This document shows positions 26,862 to 35,982 of a stretch of 64,000 nucleotides of DNA, in pieces. The stretch is taken from assembly GCA_963839475.1 (NCBI GenBank), contig CAWIVH010000001.1, positions 682,001 to 746,000 on the forward strand, written 5' to 3'. Position 1 is the stretch's first letter, and each line of letters starts with the position of its first letter. Made by a program: the position numbers and the translations under genes. Below the pieces are notes generated by a model. It was not told where the DNA came from and made no database searches. It worked only from the letters and a program-made list of their open reading frames with translations. Origin of the DNA: CAWIVH01 sp963839475 (GTDB taxonomy: Bacteria; Acidobacteriota; UBA6911).

Positions 26862-27827
26862 TCAATCGCGGAGAAAATCGGAGCTCCTGAGGAATTCCAA
26901 CACGCGGTGCGCCACATATTCGTTCCCGGCAGGCGTCCAGTGCCAGCCGAGACGGCGATAGCAGAGCTCCGTCGAGACGTCGATGTTGGGGATCCCCTGC
27001 CTGTCCATGAACCTCTGAAGCTCCTGAGATTCACTGGATTGAGCCGTCAATCCGACCGCAAACCGGGCTCCCCGCTGGAGGGAGTAATCCCGCAGCGCAA
27101 GTATGAGCTCGCGGGTGGGATTGACCGGGTTGATGAATTCCGGATATCGCATCCGAATGATCAGGCTGGCCAACTGGCGGGTGATATAGCTCTGGAACAA
27201 CAAAGGGTGTTCCCGGATGAGGTATCCGAGAGCCTTGGGCACCGGGACACCTCGAAGTGCTAACTTCCCATTTTCCATCACATAATAGGGTTTGTAATAC
27301 CCTCGATTGACCGCATTGGCCGCATTATCAATGAAATCGTTCCCGACGCAGAACATCAGAAAGACAATATCCGGTGCGATTTCCGGAAAATGCCTCCTCG
27401 CGGTGAGCAGCTCCTGATCAGTCCCGAAACCGCTCATCCCGAGATTGAATACCTCCCATTGCGGAACCAGGGATTGCAGCCGGTCGGTGAACCTTTCCCC
27501 GGCCTCAGCATGCATCCCCCACACAAAGGAGTCGCCCAGAAAGGCTATCCGCGGCCCGTTCTTGGTTCCGTGCTCCCGATCGCGGAATCCCAGGCGGTTG
27601 TTTTGGATCCGGAAAGTCGCGAGGGCGTCGGAATATATTCCGGTTGCCCCAGGAGTTCCGAACCAGCCCAGCTCCGGATCGTATTGGTAGGCGATAATCC
27701 GCTCGTTTCGCTCCACCGCCAGGCGGGCGCTCCAGCGCAGCGCAATCTCGATGATCGCAGCGGAGACAAAGAGGACGAGCGCGGCCGTGCTGAACAGGAT
27801 CTTCTTTCTATGGTGCCAGGTCTTCAA
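26862..27827 (-). CDS. SGNH/GDSL-type hydrolase, membrane-anchored
   Basis: The 321-residue protein has an N-terminal TM anchor (KILFSTAALVLFVSAAIIEIAL) and an SGNH fold. Block I is IAFLGDSFVWG with Ser100, block II is NLGMSGFGTDQE, block III is FCVGNDFID, and block V is WHWTPAGNEYVA with the likely catalytic His at about 296. Cell-envelope SGNH enzymes of this layout often remove or transfer acetyl groups on glycans. Proximity to the GT-C-like gene at 23369 suggests a glycan substrate, but this is inference. Confidence 0.8.
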   Translation of the reverse strand: MKTWHHRKKILFSTAALVLFVSAAIIEIALRWSARLAVERNERIIAYQYDPELGWFGTPGATGIYSDALATFRIQNNRLGFRDREHGTKNGPRIAFLGDSFVWGMHAEAGERFTDRLQSLVPQWEVFNLGMSGFGTDQELLTARRHFPEIAPDIVFLMFCVGNDFIDNAANAVNRGYYKPYYVMENGKLALRGVPVPKALGYLIREHPLLFQSYITRQLASLIIRMRYPEFINPVNPTRELILALRDYSLQRGARFAVGLTAQSSESQELQRFMDRQGIPNIDVSTELCYRRLGWHWTPAGNEYVAHRVLEFLRSSDFLRD

Positions 27828-27945
27828 AGCTTATCATCCGATTTCTTAGGGTGCCCGACATTCAAAATCCGTGGCTCGAAAAACAAAACCTGATTTTGAC
27901 GGCCTCGTACCGGAATCAAAAAACTATAATAAACCGGGAGGAGCG

Positions 27946-30264
27946 ATGGATCGGGGTTTTATTCTCCAGAATACTTACCGGGTCGAGTCCGGAAAACCGG
28001 TGGTCCTGATCTATGGAAAGCTCGAATCCGGCGGTTCCTTCCTGATTCGCGATACAAGGCAGATTCCGCATTTTTTCATCCGGAAGACCGATGCCGCCGC
28101 GGCTGTCGCCCATGGCATCGCAGTCTGCGAAGAGGAGGATCCGAAATCAACCTTCGGGGGAGAACCGGTTGCCCGTGTGGATGCGACGCTCCCGCGCGAT
28201 GTGCCGGCCATGCGCGAGAAATTGATCGCAGCGGGAATTGCCTGCTTTGAGGCCGACGTGCCCTTTGCCTCCCGCTTCCTGATCGACCGGGGAATTCGCG
28301 GATCATTGCGCATCTCGGGAGAGCGTGCTCCTGGCACTGGATCCCTGGCAGTATTCGAAAATCCCAAACTGGAGCCGGCCGATTGGAATCCTTCACTCTC
28401 GGTTTTGGCCCTGGATATAGAGACAGACCCGGGAGCAAAGCGCCTTTTTTCGATTGCCCTGCATGGCTGTGGAACCTCGGAAGTCCTGCTGTTTAATCCC
28501 CGGGGGTATGCCAGCCCGCCAGGAGCCGCGGCATACCTGCATGAAAGAGATTTGATACAGGGCTTCGTCCGGCGGGTGCTGGAACTCGATCCCGACATAC
28601 TCACAGGCTGGAATGTCGTGGATTTCGACTTGACCGTGCTGCTGAGAATCGCCGAACGCCTGGAAGTTCCGCTGGCGATCGGGCGGGGCCCTGAAACATT
28701 GCGCCTTCGAAGCTCCAATTTCGCGCGAGCTGCAAACCAGGCTATCGTCGAAGGGCGGATCGTGCTTGACGGGATTGAACTGCTGCGCGGTGCATTCGTA
28801 CGCCTCGAAAGCTACGCTCTGGACTCAGCCGCAAAACAGATACTGGGCAAGGGAAAGACCATTACCGGAGACGACCGGCCCACGGAGATCCTGAGGCTTT
28901 TCAAAGAAGACCGGCAACGATTCGTCGAATACAACTTGAACGATGCCAGGCTTGCGCACGATATTTTGTCGGAAATGAATCTGGTTCCCCTGGCGGTGGA
29001 ACGAAGCCGCCTGACCGGGCTGACACCGGACCGGGTATCGGCTAGCATTGCATCGTTCGATTTCCTCTACCTTTCTGAACTCGTCCGCAGGAAGGTCGTG
29101 GCACCGACCGTCGATACAGCTCGAGGATGGGAAGTACCGACGAGCGGAGGACATGTCCTCGATCCGGCCCCAGGGCTTTATGAGAATGTGCTCGTGTTCG
29201 ATTTCAGAAGTTTGTATCCCAGCATTATCCGGACCTTTCAGATCGATCCATTGGGATACATCCCTCGTCCTTCCGCCGGCGACGACCCGATCATTGCCCC
29301 CAACGGAGCTGCCTTCCGCCGCCGCCACGGGATTCTGCCCGCGATCCTCGATGACCTCATGCAACGGCGAGCCAAGGCTGTTGCCGAGAACGACAACGTC
29401 GCAAGCCACGCCATCAAGATCCTGATGAACTCATTTTATGGCGTGCTGGGGACACCTGCGTGCCGGTTTGCATCCCCCGACTTGGCCAATGCTATCACCG
29501 GCTTTGGTCGCGAACTTCTGCTTTGGTCGAAGGGAATGATGGAGAAGTACGGCTGCAAAGTGATTTATGGTGACACGGACAGCCTCTTTGTTCTATCAGG
29601 GAAGTCGGGTACGGCGCAGGCCAAGGATCTGGGCCTCCAATTGTCCAGGAGGCTGAACCGCGAGCTTGCCCAGCATATTCATGCCAAGTGGGATGCCGAA
29701 AGCCGGCTCGAATTGCGCTTCGAACGCCTGTATTTGCGATTCTTCCTGCCCTCCGTGAGACATGGCAGTGCGGGAGCACGCAAACGTTATGCCGGTCTTG
29801 CCGAAAAAGAAGGCGGCGCGGAGGTAGTCTTTACCGGTATGGAAGCAGTCCGCCGTGATTGGACTGAAATCGCGCGACAAGTGCAACGGGAAATTTATCG
29901 GAGACTGTTTTTCGATCAGCCGCTGGAAGAATACCTGCGGCAAATTGTCCGCGACGTGCGCGAGGGACGCATGGATAATCTGCTGGTCTACCGGAAGGCC
30001 ATCCGGAAGGATCTGGACACCTATGTGGCTTCAACACCCCCGCACGTCGCAGCCGCGCGGAAAGCAACGGCGCTGCGCGGCTCACTCATGGCTTACATCA
30101 TTACCCGGAACGGCCCGGAACCGGTGGACGAGCGCAAATCAGCGATCGATTACGAGCATTATGTGCAGAAACAGATTCGCGCCGTTGCTGAGCCAGTCCT
30201 GGACCTTTTAAGGATCGACTTCAATCGAGTTGTGGGCGATGATATTCAAATGCGGCTATTTTGA
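27946..30264 (+). CDS. polB: DNA polymerase II (family B)
   Basis: I start at the ATG at 27946 after GGGAGGAGCG, giving 772 residues, the usual size for bacterial Pol II. The 3'-5' exonuclease motifs are LALDIETDPG (Asp157, Glu159), ILTGWNVVDFDL and EYNLNDARLAHD. The polymerase motifs are DFRSLYPSI (Asp419), KILMNSFYGVLGT and VIYGDTDSLFV (Asp543, Asp545). The protein therefore looks active for both synthesis and proofreading. In E. coli, Pol II restarts forks and bypasses lesions under SOS control; I saw no LexA box here. A TATAAT hexamer lies at 27925-27930 but has no -35 box at normal spacing. Confidence 0.93.
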   Translation: MDRGFILQNTYRVESGKPVVLIYGKLESGGSFLIRDTRQIPHFFIRKTDAAAAVAHGIAVCEEEDPKSTFGGEPVARVDATLPRDVPAMREKLIAAGIACFEADVPFASRFLIDRGIRGSLRISGERAPGTGSLAVFENPKLEPADWNPSLSVLALDIETDPGAKRLFSIALHGCGTSEVLLFNPRGYASPPGAAAYLHERDLIQGFVRRVLELDPDILTGWNVVDFDLTVLLRIAERLEVPLAIGRGPETLRLRSSNFARAANQAIVEGRIVLDGIELLRGAFVRLESYALDSAAKQILGKGKTITGDDRPTEILRLFKEDRQRFVEYNLNDARLAHDILSEMNLVPLAVERSRLTGLTPDRVSASIASFDFLYLSELVRRKVVAPTVDTARGWEVPTSGGHVLDPAPGLYENVLVFDFRSLYPSIIRTFQIDPLGYIPRPSAGDDPIIAPNGAAFRRRHGILPAILDDLMQRRAKAVAENDNVASHAIKILMNSFYGVLGTPACRFASPDLANAITGFGRELLLWSKGMMEKYGCKVIYGDTDSLFVLSGKSGTAQAKDLGLQLSRRLNRELAQHIHAKWDAESRLELRFERLYLRFFLPSVRHGSAGARKRYAGLAEKEGGAEVVFTGMEAVRRDWTEIARQVQREIYRRLFFDQPLEEYLRQIVRDVREGRMDNLLVYRKAIRKDLDTYVASTPPHVAAARKATALRGSLMAYIITRNGPEPVDERKSAIDYEHYVQKQIRAVAEPVLDLLRIDFNRVVGDDIQMRLF

Positions 30265-30282
30265 CCCGATCCCGAGATCGGG
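30265..30282. other. Short hairpin right after polB
   Basis: CCCGATC and GATCGGG arms around a CCGA loop begin one base after the polB stop codon. No U-tract follows, so it is at most a weak terminator or mRNA-stabilising structure. Confidence 0.35.
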
Positions 30283-30392
30283 AGGCCGGCTGCCGCACAC
30301 CTCGGCCTGTCGCATTCCCGAGGCCGGTGTCCGGCTCATATAGGAACAATCCATCTCAGGTGTTGTGAAGGCTTGAATAATGGAAGGGTGAT

Positions 30393-31856
30393 ATGAAAAA
30401 CCTGGCTTTGATCCTGCTCCTTGCAACGGCAGCCTATGGAATGCAAAAGTATCAACCCACGTGGGAATCTATTGACAGCCGGCCCTCACCTCCATGGTTC
30501 TCCGATGCAAAATTCGGCATTTTCATCCATTGGGGTGTCTATTCGGTTCCATCTTACGCGCCCGTTATTCCGGGGAAGCTGGCCTATGCCGAGTGGTATT
30601 GGAACGCAATGACCAATGGGCAGAAACAGACCGCTAATCCGGTCCAGAGCGGAACCTGGGAATATCACAAACGCCAATATGGCGCCGATTTCGCCTATCA
30701 GAACTTCGCGCCCCAGTTCCGGGCGGAGCTCTTTGACCCTGATCACTGGGCGGATGTGTTTGAACGCTCGGGCGCCAAATACGTGGTGCTTACATCCAAG
30801 CACCATGAAGGTTTCGCCCTATGGCCAAGCAGGGAAGCTTCGGCCACATGGGGGCGTCCGTGGAATGCAACCGAGATCGGTCCGCTGCGCGATTTGGCGG
30901 GTGACCTCACCCTGGCAGTTCGCAAGCGGAATCTAAAAATGGGTTTTTACTACTCGCTCTACGAGTGGTACAACCCGCTCTGGTTGAAAGACAAACCCAA
31001 GTACATCCGGGATCACATGTTCCCGCAGTTTAAAGATCTCATTACGCGCTATGAACCCTCCGTTATTTTCAGCGATGGAGAATGGGACCTGCCCTCCGCC
31101 GACTGGCGGTCGCCGGAATTGCTGGCGTGGCTCTTCAATGAATCGCGCGCTCCGCGCGATATTGTCATTAACGACCGCTGGGGGAAGGACAGCCGGCACA
31201 AGCACGGAGGCTATTGGACCACGGAGTATACTCCCGGCATGAGCGGCATCGAGCACGCCTGGGAAGAAAGCCGGGGAATGGGCTTTTCATACGGCTACAA
31301 CCGCGCGGAGCGCCTGGATCACTATCACACCGGCCGGCAGCTGGTCCTGATGCTGGTGGATCTGGTAAGCCGCGGAGGCAATTTCCTGCTCGATATCGGG
31401 CCTGCTGCCGATGGGACTATCCCGGTGATCATGGAAGAACGACTGCTCCAGATGGGATCGTGGTTGAAAATCAACGGCGCAGCAATCTACGGAACCAAGC
31501 CATGGAAGAACTCACGACAGTGGACGACGGGTGAAGTCCCGAAAGTCGACTACAACAAGGAGTTCGAAACCGCCTACGACGTTTCCAAGCTGGTCGAGAA
31601 ACCCGCAGAAGGAAAGGCGGGAATCGAAGCCTTCTTCACTGCCAAAGGGAACGATGTATTCGTTATTCTGCCCCGCTGGCCTGGGCGGCAGTTCCAGATC
31701 AAAGAGGGTTCAGTGAAGCCCAAATCGGTATCTTTGCTGGGTTCATCCGTTCCGCTGCGCTGGCGGACTGCTTCGGGTTCCGTGACTATCGACCTGCCGG
31801 CCCTGCCGGAAGATCTCCAGCAACAACCCCTCTGGGTCCTGAAGGTGACCCAATAG
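30393..31856 (+). CDS. Alpha-L-fucosidase (GH29), secreted
   Basis: The 487-residue enzyme starts with a signal peptide (MKNLALILLLATAAYG). The GH29 signatures are FGIFIHWGVYSVPSYAPVI, KYVVLTSKHHEGFALWPS and the nucleophile segment PSVIFSDGEWD (Asp228, equivalent to the human FUCA1 WSDGEWE Asp). These are followed by VINDRWGK, HGGYWTTEY and the HAWEESRGMGFSYGYNR region that holds the candidate acid/base Glu. GGNFLLDIGPAADGTIP and a C-terminal beta-domain complete the family layout. It should release alpha-linked L-fucose from glycans outside the cytoplasm. The ribosome site GGAAGGGTG precedes the ATG. Confidence 0.93.
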   Translation: MKNLALILLLATAAYGMQKYQPTWESIDSRPSPPWFSDAKFGIFIHWGVYSVPSYAPVIPGKLAYAEWYWNAMTNGQKQTANPVQSGTWEYHKRQYGADFAYQNFAPQFRAELFDPDHWADVFERSGAKYVVLTSKHHEGFALWPSREASATWGRPWNATEIGPLRDLAGDLTLAVRKRNLKMGFYYSLYEWYNPLWLKDKPKYIRDHMFPQFKDLITRYEPSVIFSDGEWDLPSADWRSPELLAWLFNESRAPRDIVINDRWGKDSRHKHGGYWTTEYTPGMSGIEHAWEESRGMGFSYGYNRAERLDHYHTGRQLVLMLVDLVSRGGNFLLDIGPAADGTIPVIMEERLLQMGSWLKINGAAIYGTKPWKNSRQWTTGEVPKVDYNKEFETAYDVSKLVEKPAEGKAGIEAFFTAKGNDVFVILPRWPGRQFQIKEGSVKPKSVSLLGSSVPLRWRTASGSVTIDLPALPEDLQQQPLWVLKVTQ

Positions 31857-31859
31857 ATT

Positions 31860-31953
31860 AAAAGGTGTCAGGCTAGGCTTGCCCCAATGAATCGCGGATC
31901 CCCTCCAGGGTCTATGCCGCCGGAATCAGGGTAGTTCTAGACTGACACCTTTT
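31860..31953. repeat. Inverted repeat with AAAAGGTGTCAG ends
   Basis: 17-bp arms (31860-31876 and 31937-31953) match at 16 positions and flank 60 bp. AAAAGGTGTCAG ends resemble dispersed REP-like sequences in GC-rich genomes, sometimes mobilised by REP-associated tyrosine transposases. It lies between the convergent genes ending at 31856 and 31962 and may work as a terminator. Confidence 0.55.
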
Positions 31954-31961
31954 GAGGATAA

Positions 31962-33317
31962 TTAGCTCCACTGGCGGTCGCTAGACCGTTCAGTGTTCCA
32001 CTGCGGAGTGGGTTCGAAGTAGCCCGGCTCCAGCAGGTGCTGCCGGGCTACCTCTTCGTTCAGAGTCACGCCCAGTCCGGGTCCTTCAGGTACTCTGATA
32101 AAGCCCTTGTTGACTATAGGCTTCTCGATGCCATCGACGAGGCTGTCCCACCAGGAGACATCCACGGAATGATTTTCCAGCACCACGAAATTTTCGGTCG
32201 CGGCAGCACAGTGAACATTGGCCATGCAGGAAATGGGAGTCCCGGCGAAATGCATAGCCATGGAAACCCCATATTCCTGCGCCGCGTCGCCGATCTTCTT
32301 GGTTTCGAGAATCCCGCCTGAAGTCGCCAGGTCAGGATGAATCATGTCGACCGCGTGGTTCTTGCAGAGCTCAATAAACGGCTCCTTGAGGTAGATATCC
32401 TCCCCGGTCAGCACCGGGATATCGACCACGTCGGTGATCTTTTTCAGCAGGCCTGTGAACTGCCAGGGAATCATGTCTTCAAGCCAGGCGAGGTTGTATT
32501 TCTCCAGGGCTTTCCCCAGCCGGATGCAGCTGTTGAGGCCGATGTGCCCAAAATGGTCGGCGGCAAGCGGGATATCCATGCCGACGATGTCCCTTACCTG
32601 GGCCACATAATCGGACATCAGCGCAATCCCTTTATCGGAGATCTCCGTGCCGGTGAACATGTGCATGGTCGGATCGCCATAGGACAGATTCGTACCCGAG
32701 GGCATGGTAAGCGCGCCGGGAATTCCTGCAACGAGGTCCACGCCGAGATCCATCTTCAACCAGGTAAATCCCTGTTCCCTTCGCTGTTTCATGCGCTGGC
32801 CATAAACCTTGGGATCGTGGGATTCCGTGGTGTCGGCATAGCATCGAATACGGTCGCGGAACTTCCCACCCAGCAACTGGTAAACGGGCACGTTGTAGAC
32901 TTTGCCGACAAGATCCCAGAGTGCCATTTCAACGGCGCAGACACCTCCCGCCTGGCGGCCATGTGAGCCGAACTGTTTAATTTTCCTGAAAATCCTGTCC
33001 ACGTTGCACGGATTCTCGCCGAGGATCCGGCTTTTCAGCATGAGAGCGTAGGTCTTGCTCGCACCGTCACGAACTTCTCCCAACCCATAAATCCCCTGGT
33101 TGGTGTCGATCCTGATAACGGGGCAGGTCATGGGTGTCCGAGCCAGTACGATCACTCGCAAATCAGTAATTTTCAGTTCGGAAGGCTTCGAGCTGGTATT
33201 TACGTTCTGCGGATAACCTTCGCAAGTTTCATGGGCCAGAAATCCGGCGCCGAGTACCCCAGCCGTGCTTTTCATGAATGTGCGCCGGTTCTTTAGGCTT
33301 TTCGCGCGAACGGTCAT
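31962..33317 (-). CDS. Exported mandelate racemase/muconate lactonizing-type enzyme (enolase superfamily)
   Basis: The ATG at 33317 follows AGGAGAGTCCGCT and gives 451 residues with a twin-arginine leader (KNRRTFMKSTAGVLGAG). The N-terminal capping domain is followed by a barrel with WLKMDLGVD (Lys and Asp), the metal-ligand region PLAADHFGHIG, LAWLEDMIPWQ (Glu), PVLTGEDIYL (Glu) and a late His segment SMAMHFAGTP. These fit acid-sugar dehydratases of the enolase superfamily, such as the galactonate or mannonate dehydratase type. Export of such an enzyme is unusual, since most are cytosolic. The substrate cannot be told from sequence. It is divergent from 33490. Confidence 0.85.
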   Translation of the reverse strand: MTVRAKSLKNRRTFMKSTAGVLGAGFLAHETCEGYPQNVNTSSKPSELKITDLRVIVLARTPMTCPVIRIDTNQGIYGLGEVRDGASKTYALMLKSRILGENPCNVDRIFRKIKQFGSHGRQAGGVCAVEMALWDLVGKVYNVPVYQLLGGKFRDRIRCYADTTESHDPKVYGQRMKQRREQGFTWLKMDLGVDLVAGIPGALTMPSGTNLSYGDPTMHMFTGTEISDKGIALMSDYVAQVRDIVGMDIPLAADHFGHIGLNSCIRLGKALEKYNLAWLEDMIPWQFTGLLKKITDVVDIPVLTGEDIYLKEPFIELCKNHAVDMIHPDLATSGGILETKKIGDAAQEYGVSMAMHFAGTPISCMANVHCAAATENFVVLENHSVDVSWWDSLVDGIEKPIVNKGFIRVPEGPGLGVTLNEEVARQHLLEPGYFEPTPQWNTERSSDRQWS

Positions 33318-33489
33318 AGCGGACTCTCCTCGATGTGCGGTTTTGAATCCAGCGGCTGAGAATTCTCCGAATAATGCCGCATCCGACTCAGAGCAGGGAG
33401 ATGCTGCACCCCCCGCCCATTCTAAGGTATATTGGAGCTGCTGCAATACGGTTTATCCGACGCGTCTAAGCCGGCAAGGGAGAGAGGGA

Positions 33490-33927
33490 ATGGCGAAGGT
33501 CCGGGGGAAGAATATCCTGAAGGAGTATGAGCTCACCAACCTTCTCTTCTTTCTTGCGTTCGGCATCTCCCTCGGGGTTTTCGTGTGGTGGGTATTCCAC
33601 GCGTACGACAACCCGGTGCGAAGTTATCTCAAAAAACCTATCGACGAGAAAGGCATCCTGTCCGAAGCTGTTTTCGCCCAATCCGATTCTTGCCTCTTCT
33701 ACATGGGAACTGAGCTCAGCGAAAAGGAGAAGGTCTATCGCAGCGAGAAGGACATTCCTGCGGGGGACGACGGCTTTGTCCGGGAGTTGTTAAAGGTTAA
33801 CGGAGTGGCCGAGGTCGTGATCGACAAGAAGCAGGTTGTGCTGAGGAAAACCCCTTCCGGCCATTGGGAAAGCATCCAGCCGGAGGCCAGAGAAATCATC
33901 AAATCCCACCTTCACATGCACCCATAG
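33490..33927 (+). CDS. Membrane-anchored Nfu N-terminal-domain-like protein
   Basis: The ATG at 33490 follows GGGAGAGAGGGA and gives 145 residues; the open frame upstream antisense to the previous gene is discarded. After a short basic N-terminus one TM helix (LLFFLAFGISLGVFVWWVF) is followed by a domain DSCLFYMGTELSEKEKVYRSEKDI...FVRELLKVNGVAEVVIDKKQVVLRKTPSGHWESIQPEAREIIKSHL. This resembles the Nfu/NifU N-terminal domain (ELFEIEGVKSVFF...ITVTK...WEELKPEI). There is no C-terminal NifU domain with the CxxC cluster site. Its function is unknown; a membrane-bound adapter for Fe-S cluster delivery is a guess. Confidence 0.65.
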   Translation: MAKVRGKNILKEYELTNLLFFLAFGISLGVFVWWVFHAYDNPVRSYLKKPIDEKGILSEAVFAQSDSCLFYMGTELSEKEKVYRSEKDIPAGDDGFVRELLKVNGVAEVVIDKKQVVLRKTPSGHWESIQPEAREIIKSHLHMHP

Positions 33928-33932
33928 CAGAT

Positions 33933-34334
33933 TCAGATCAGGATGTCGCTCCTGGTGTCCGGATTGGCGGGATCGTGGAGCACGGTGTTGAACGCAACCA
34001 TAACCTGCGCCTGATCGCCTGTATTGCGGATGGCATGGGAGACCAGGGGCGGGATGGTGATACGGAAGACCTCCCCCGGCATTACCATCAGGTCCCGAAC
34101 CGCCCCTTCCTCGCGATAGCGAAATTGCGCCGGACCGTAAAGCAGGAAAACTTCGGTCCCTTCCAAGTGGTAGTGATTCCCCCGGATTCCGCCCGGAACG
34201 GTCAGGACGACGTGCACGTTGCGCTGAGCCGCAAGCCCTTCGTAATCGAGAGGCTCGTTTACCCAACCACGCCTGTCAGCCCTCAAAGCGGCTCGCTCTA
34301 TAACAATTCCTGCTTTTCTCCCGGCACGTGCCAC
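33933..34334 (-). CDS. Small cupin-domain protein
   Basis: I propose the GTG at 34334 after AGGGGAATATC, giving 133 residues; the longer open frame runs antisense into the MATE gene and has no good start. The cupin core is HVVLTVPGGIRGNHYHLEGTEVFLLYG (His-x-His...Glu metal ligands) and MVMPGEVFRITIPPLVSHAIRNTGDQAQVMVAF with a further His. The family resembles WxcM/FdtA-like or dTDP-sugar isomerase-like single-domain cupins, which isomerise or acylate sugars, but also generic cupins. Its stop is 5 bp from the stop of the convergent gene at 33927. Confidence 0.7.
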   Translation of the reverse strand: MARAGRKAGIVIERAALRADRRGWVNEPLDYEGLAAQRNVHVVLTVPGGIRGNHYHLEGTEVFLLYGPAQFRYREEGAVRDLMVMPGEVFRITIPPLVSHAIRNTGDQAQVMVAFNTVLHDPANPDTRSDILI

Positions 34335-34410
34335 GATATTCCCCTGTGGATGAACGGTTGAGTATTCAACTGAGTTGAAGTATATCACCGGCAGGGGAGC
34401 ACCTGAAATC

Positions 34411-35775
34411 ATGCGGCCGACATTTGAGCAGCTTCGAAAAGAAATAAGCCCCATGCTGCAACTGGCAAGCCCGCTGGTCCTCGCCGAGATAAGTTGGGTC
34501 ATGATGGGAATCGTGGACACGATGATGGTAGGACGGTTGCCCAACGGGGCAGCGGCCATCGGGGCCACCAGCCTTGGCAACTCCCTCTTTTATGTCATTG
34601 GAATCTTCGGCAGCGGGATGCTTCTTGGGCTCGACACCCTCGTTGCACAATCTTACGGGGCAGGACGGGTGGAAGATTGTCATCGGTCCCTGATCAACGG
34701 CATCTATTTCATCATGACGATGACCCCTTTGCTCATGGGGCTGATGTGGTTTGCGGCTCCGATGCTCCGGCTTATTGGAATCGATCCGCCCGTGCTGAGC
34801 CTGACCGTCCCTTACCTGAGAACGCTATTATGGGGTGCGCCTCCCCTGATGCTCTATTTTGCATTCCGCCGTTACCTCCAGGGAATGAACCGGGTCAAGC
34901 CGGTGGCCGCTGCTTTAATCGCCGCCAACATCGTGAACCTCTGCGGCAATTGGGTGCTGGTATACGGCCACTGGGGCGCGCCCGCGCTCGGCGTCATCGG
35001 ATCGGCCTGGTCCACCAGTCTTGCCCGTATCATGATGATTTTCATTCTCCTGGGCTACACTATCCGCCTTGAAATCAGGCAGCCGATGGGCTTGAGGCAC
35101 GCGACGCTGAAGCCGGACTTCGCACGCATCCGGCGGATCATGGGGCTCGGCTTTCCCGCAGCTTCGCATATTTGCTTCGAGATCGGCGTTTTCGCCACCG
35201 CAACCGCGCTGGCCGGCACTCTTGGAGCGGTTCCGCTGGCTGCACATCAAATCGCGCTGCACACCGCCAGCTTGACCTTCATGGTTCCCCTGGGACTCGC
35301 CTCGGCAGCGGCCGTGCGTGTCGGCCAGAGCCTGGGCCGAAAGGATCCGCAAGCCGCTGCACGCGCGGGTTGGACCGCTATCGCCCTGGGTGCGGTTTTC
35401 ATGTTTTTGTCGGGACTCGTGTTTGTCGCGGTGCCTTCCGGGCTTGTCCGTATTTACACTCATGACGCCGAAGTCATCGTCCTCGGTGGAACGCTATTGA
35501 TGATCGCGGCTTTCTTCCAGCTCTTCGACGGTATCCAAGGGGTTGCGATCGGAGCCCTGCGCGGCACCGGAGACACCCGAACGGCCATGTTCGCACACCT
35601 AATTTGTGATTGGGGTTTCGGCTTGCCGGTGGCCTGGTATTTCTGCTTCCGCAAAGGATGGGGTGTTTCGGGCCTCTGGATCGGGCTCAGCCTGGCCATG
35701 ATATTGGCGGGAATGGTGCTCCTGGTGGCGTGGGCACGGAGGATCAGAAGGTTTACCCACTCATCTGCCATATGA
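34411..35775 (+). CDS. MATE family multidrug efflux transporter
   Basis: The 454-residue product has twelve hydrophobic segments and MATE signatures: LASPLVLAEISWVMMGIVDTMMVGRLPNGAAAIGATSLGNSLFY at the start, SGMLLGLDTLVAQSYGAGR, and in the second half GFPAASHICFEIGVFATATALAGTLGAVPLAAHQIALHTASLTFMVPLGLASAAAVRVGQSLG. QGVAIGALRGTGDT is also typical. It exports cationic drugs or metabolites using sodium or protons. I prefer the ATG at 34411 over the TTG at 34375. Confidence 0.92.
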   Translation: MRPTFEQLRKEISPMLQLASPLVLAEISWVMMGIVDTMMVGRLPNGAAAIGATSLGNSLFYVIGIFGSGMLLGLDTLVAQSYGAGRVEDCHRSLINGIYFIMTMTPLLMGLMWFAAPMLRLIGIDPPVLSLTVPYLRTLLWGAPPLMLYFAFRRYLQGMNRVKPVAAALIAANIVNLCGNWVLVYGHWGAPALGVIGSAWSTSLARIMMIFILLGYTIRLEIRQPMGLRHATLKPDFARIRRIMGLGFPAASHICFEIGVFATATALAGTLGAVPLAAHQIALHTASLTFMVPLGLASAAAVRVGQSLGRKDPQAAARAGWTAIALGAVFMFLSGLVFVAVPSGLVRIYTHDAEVIVLGGTLLMIAAFFQLFDGIQGVAIGALRGTGDTRTAMFAHLICDWGFGLPVAWYFCFRKGWGVSGLWIGLSLAMILAGMVLLVAWARRIRRFTHSSAI

Positions 35776-35823
35776 AAACTCTCACGATGCCTACTCAGAA
35801 TTATCAGCATACGACCTCTATTC

Positions 35824-35905
35824 GGGTCGGAATCGGTATCGAGGTCGGAATCGCCATCAGTTGTCGGATTTCCATCGACACCGATACCGATGCCGATACC
35901 GACCC
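35824..35905. repeat. CGGTATCGG-type inverted repeat cluster
   Basis: The left arm (35824-35848) and the right arm (35881-35905) match inversely at 20 of 25 positions; each arm is itself built from ATCGG/ACCGAT units. It lies 48 bp after the MATE stop codon, so it may end that transcript. Confidence 0.6.
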
Positions 35906-35982
35906 CGATAAAAAGACGAGTTTCTGTATTCCATAAACCATGCGGGCGCAGAATAAATGATGAATCGCATTTTGAGGTGTCC

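Noticed and set aside
27925..27930. TATAAT upstream of polB
   Set aside because: The nearest -35-like TTGACG is 24 bp away, too far for a standard promoter, so it is not listed.
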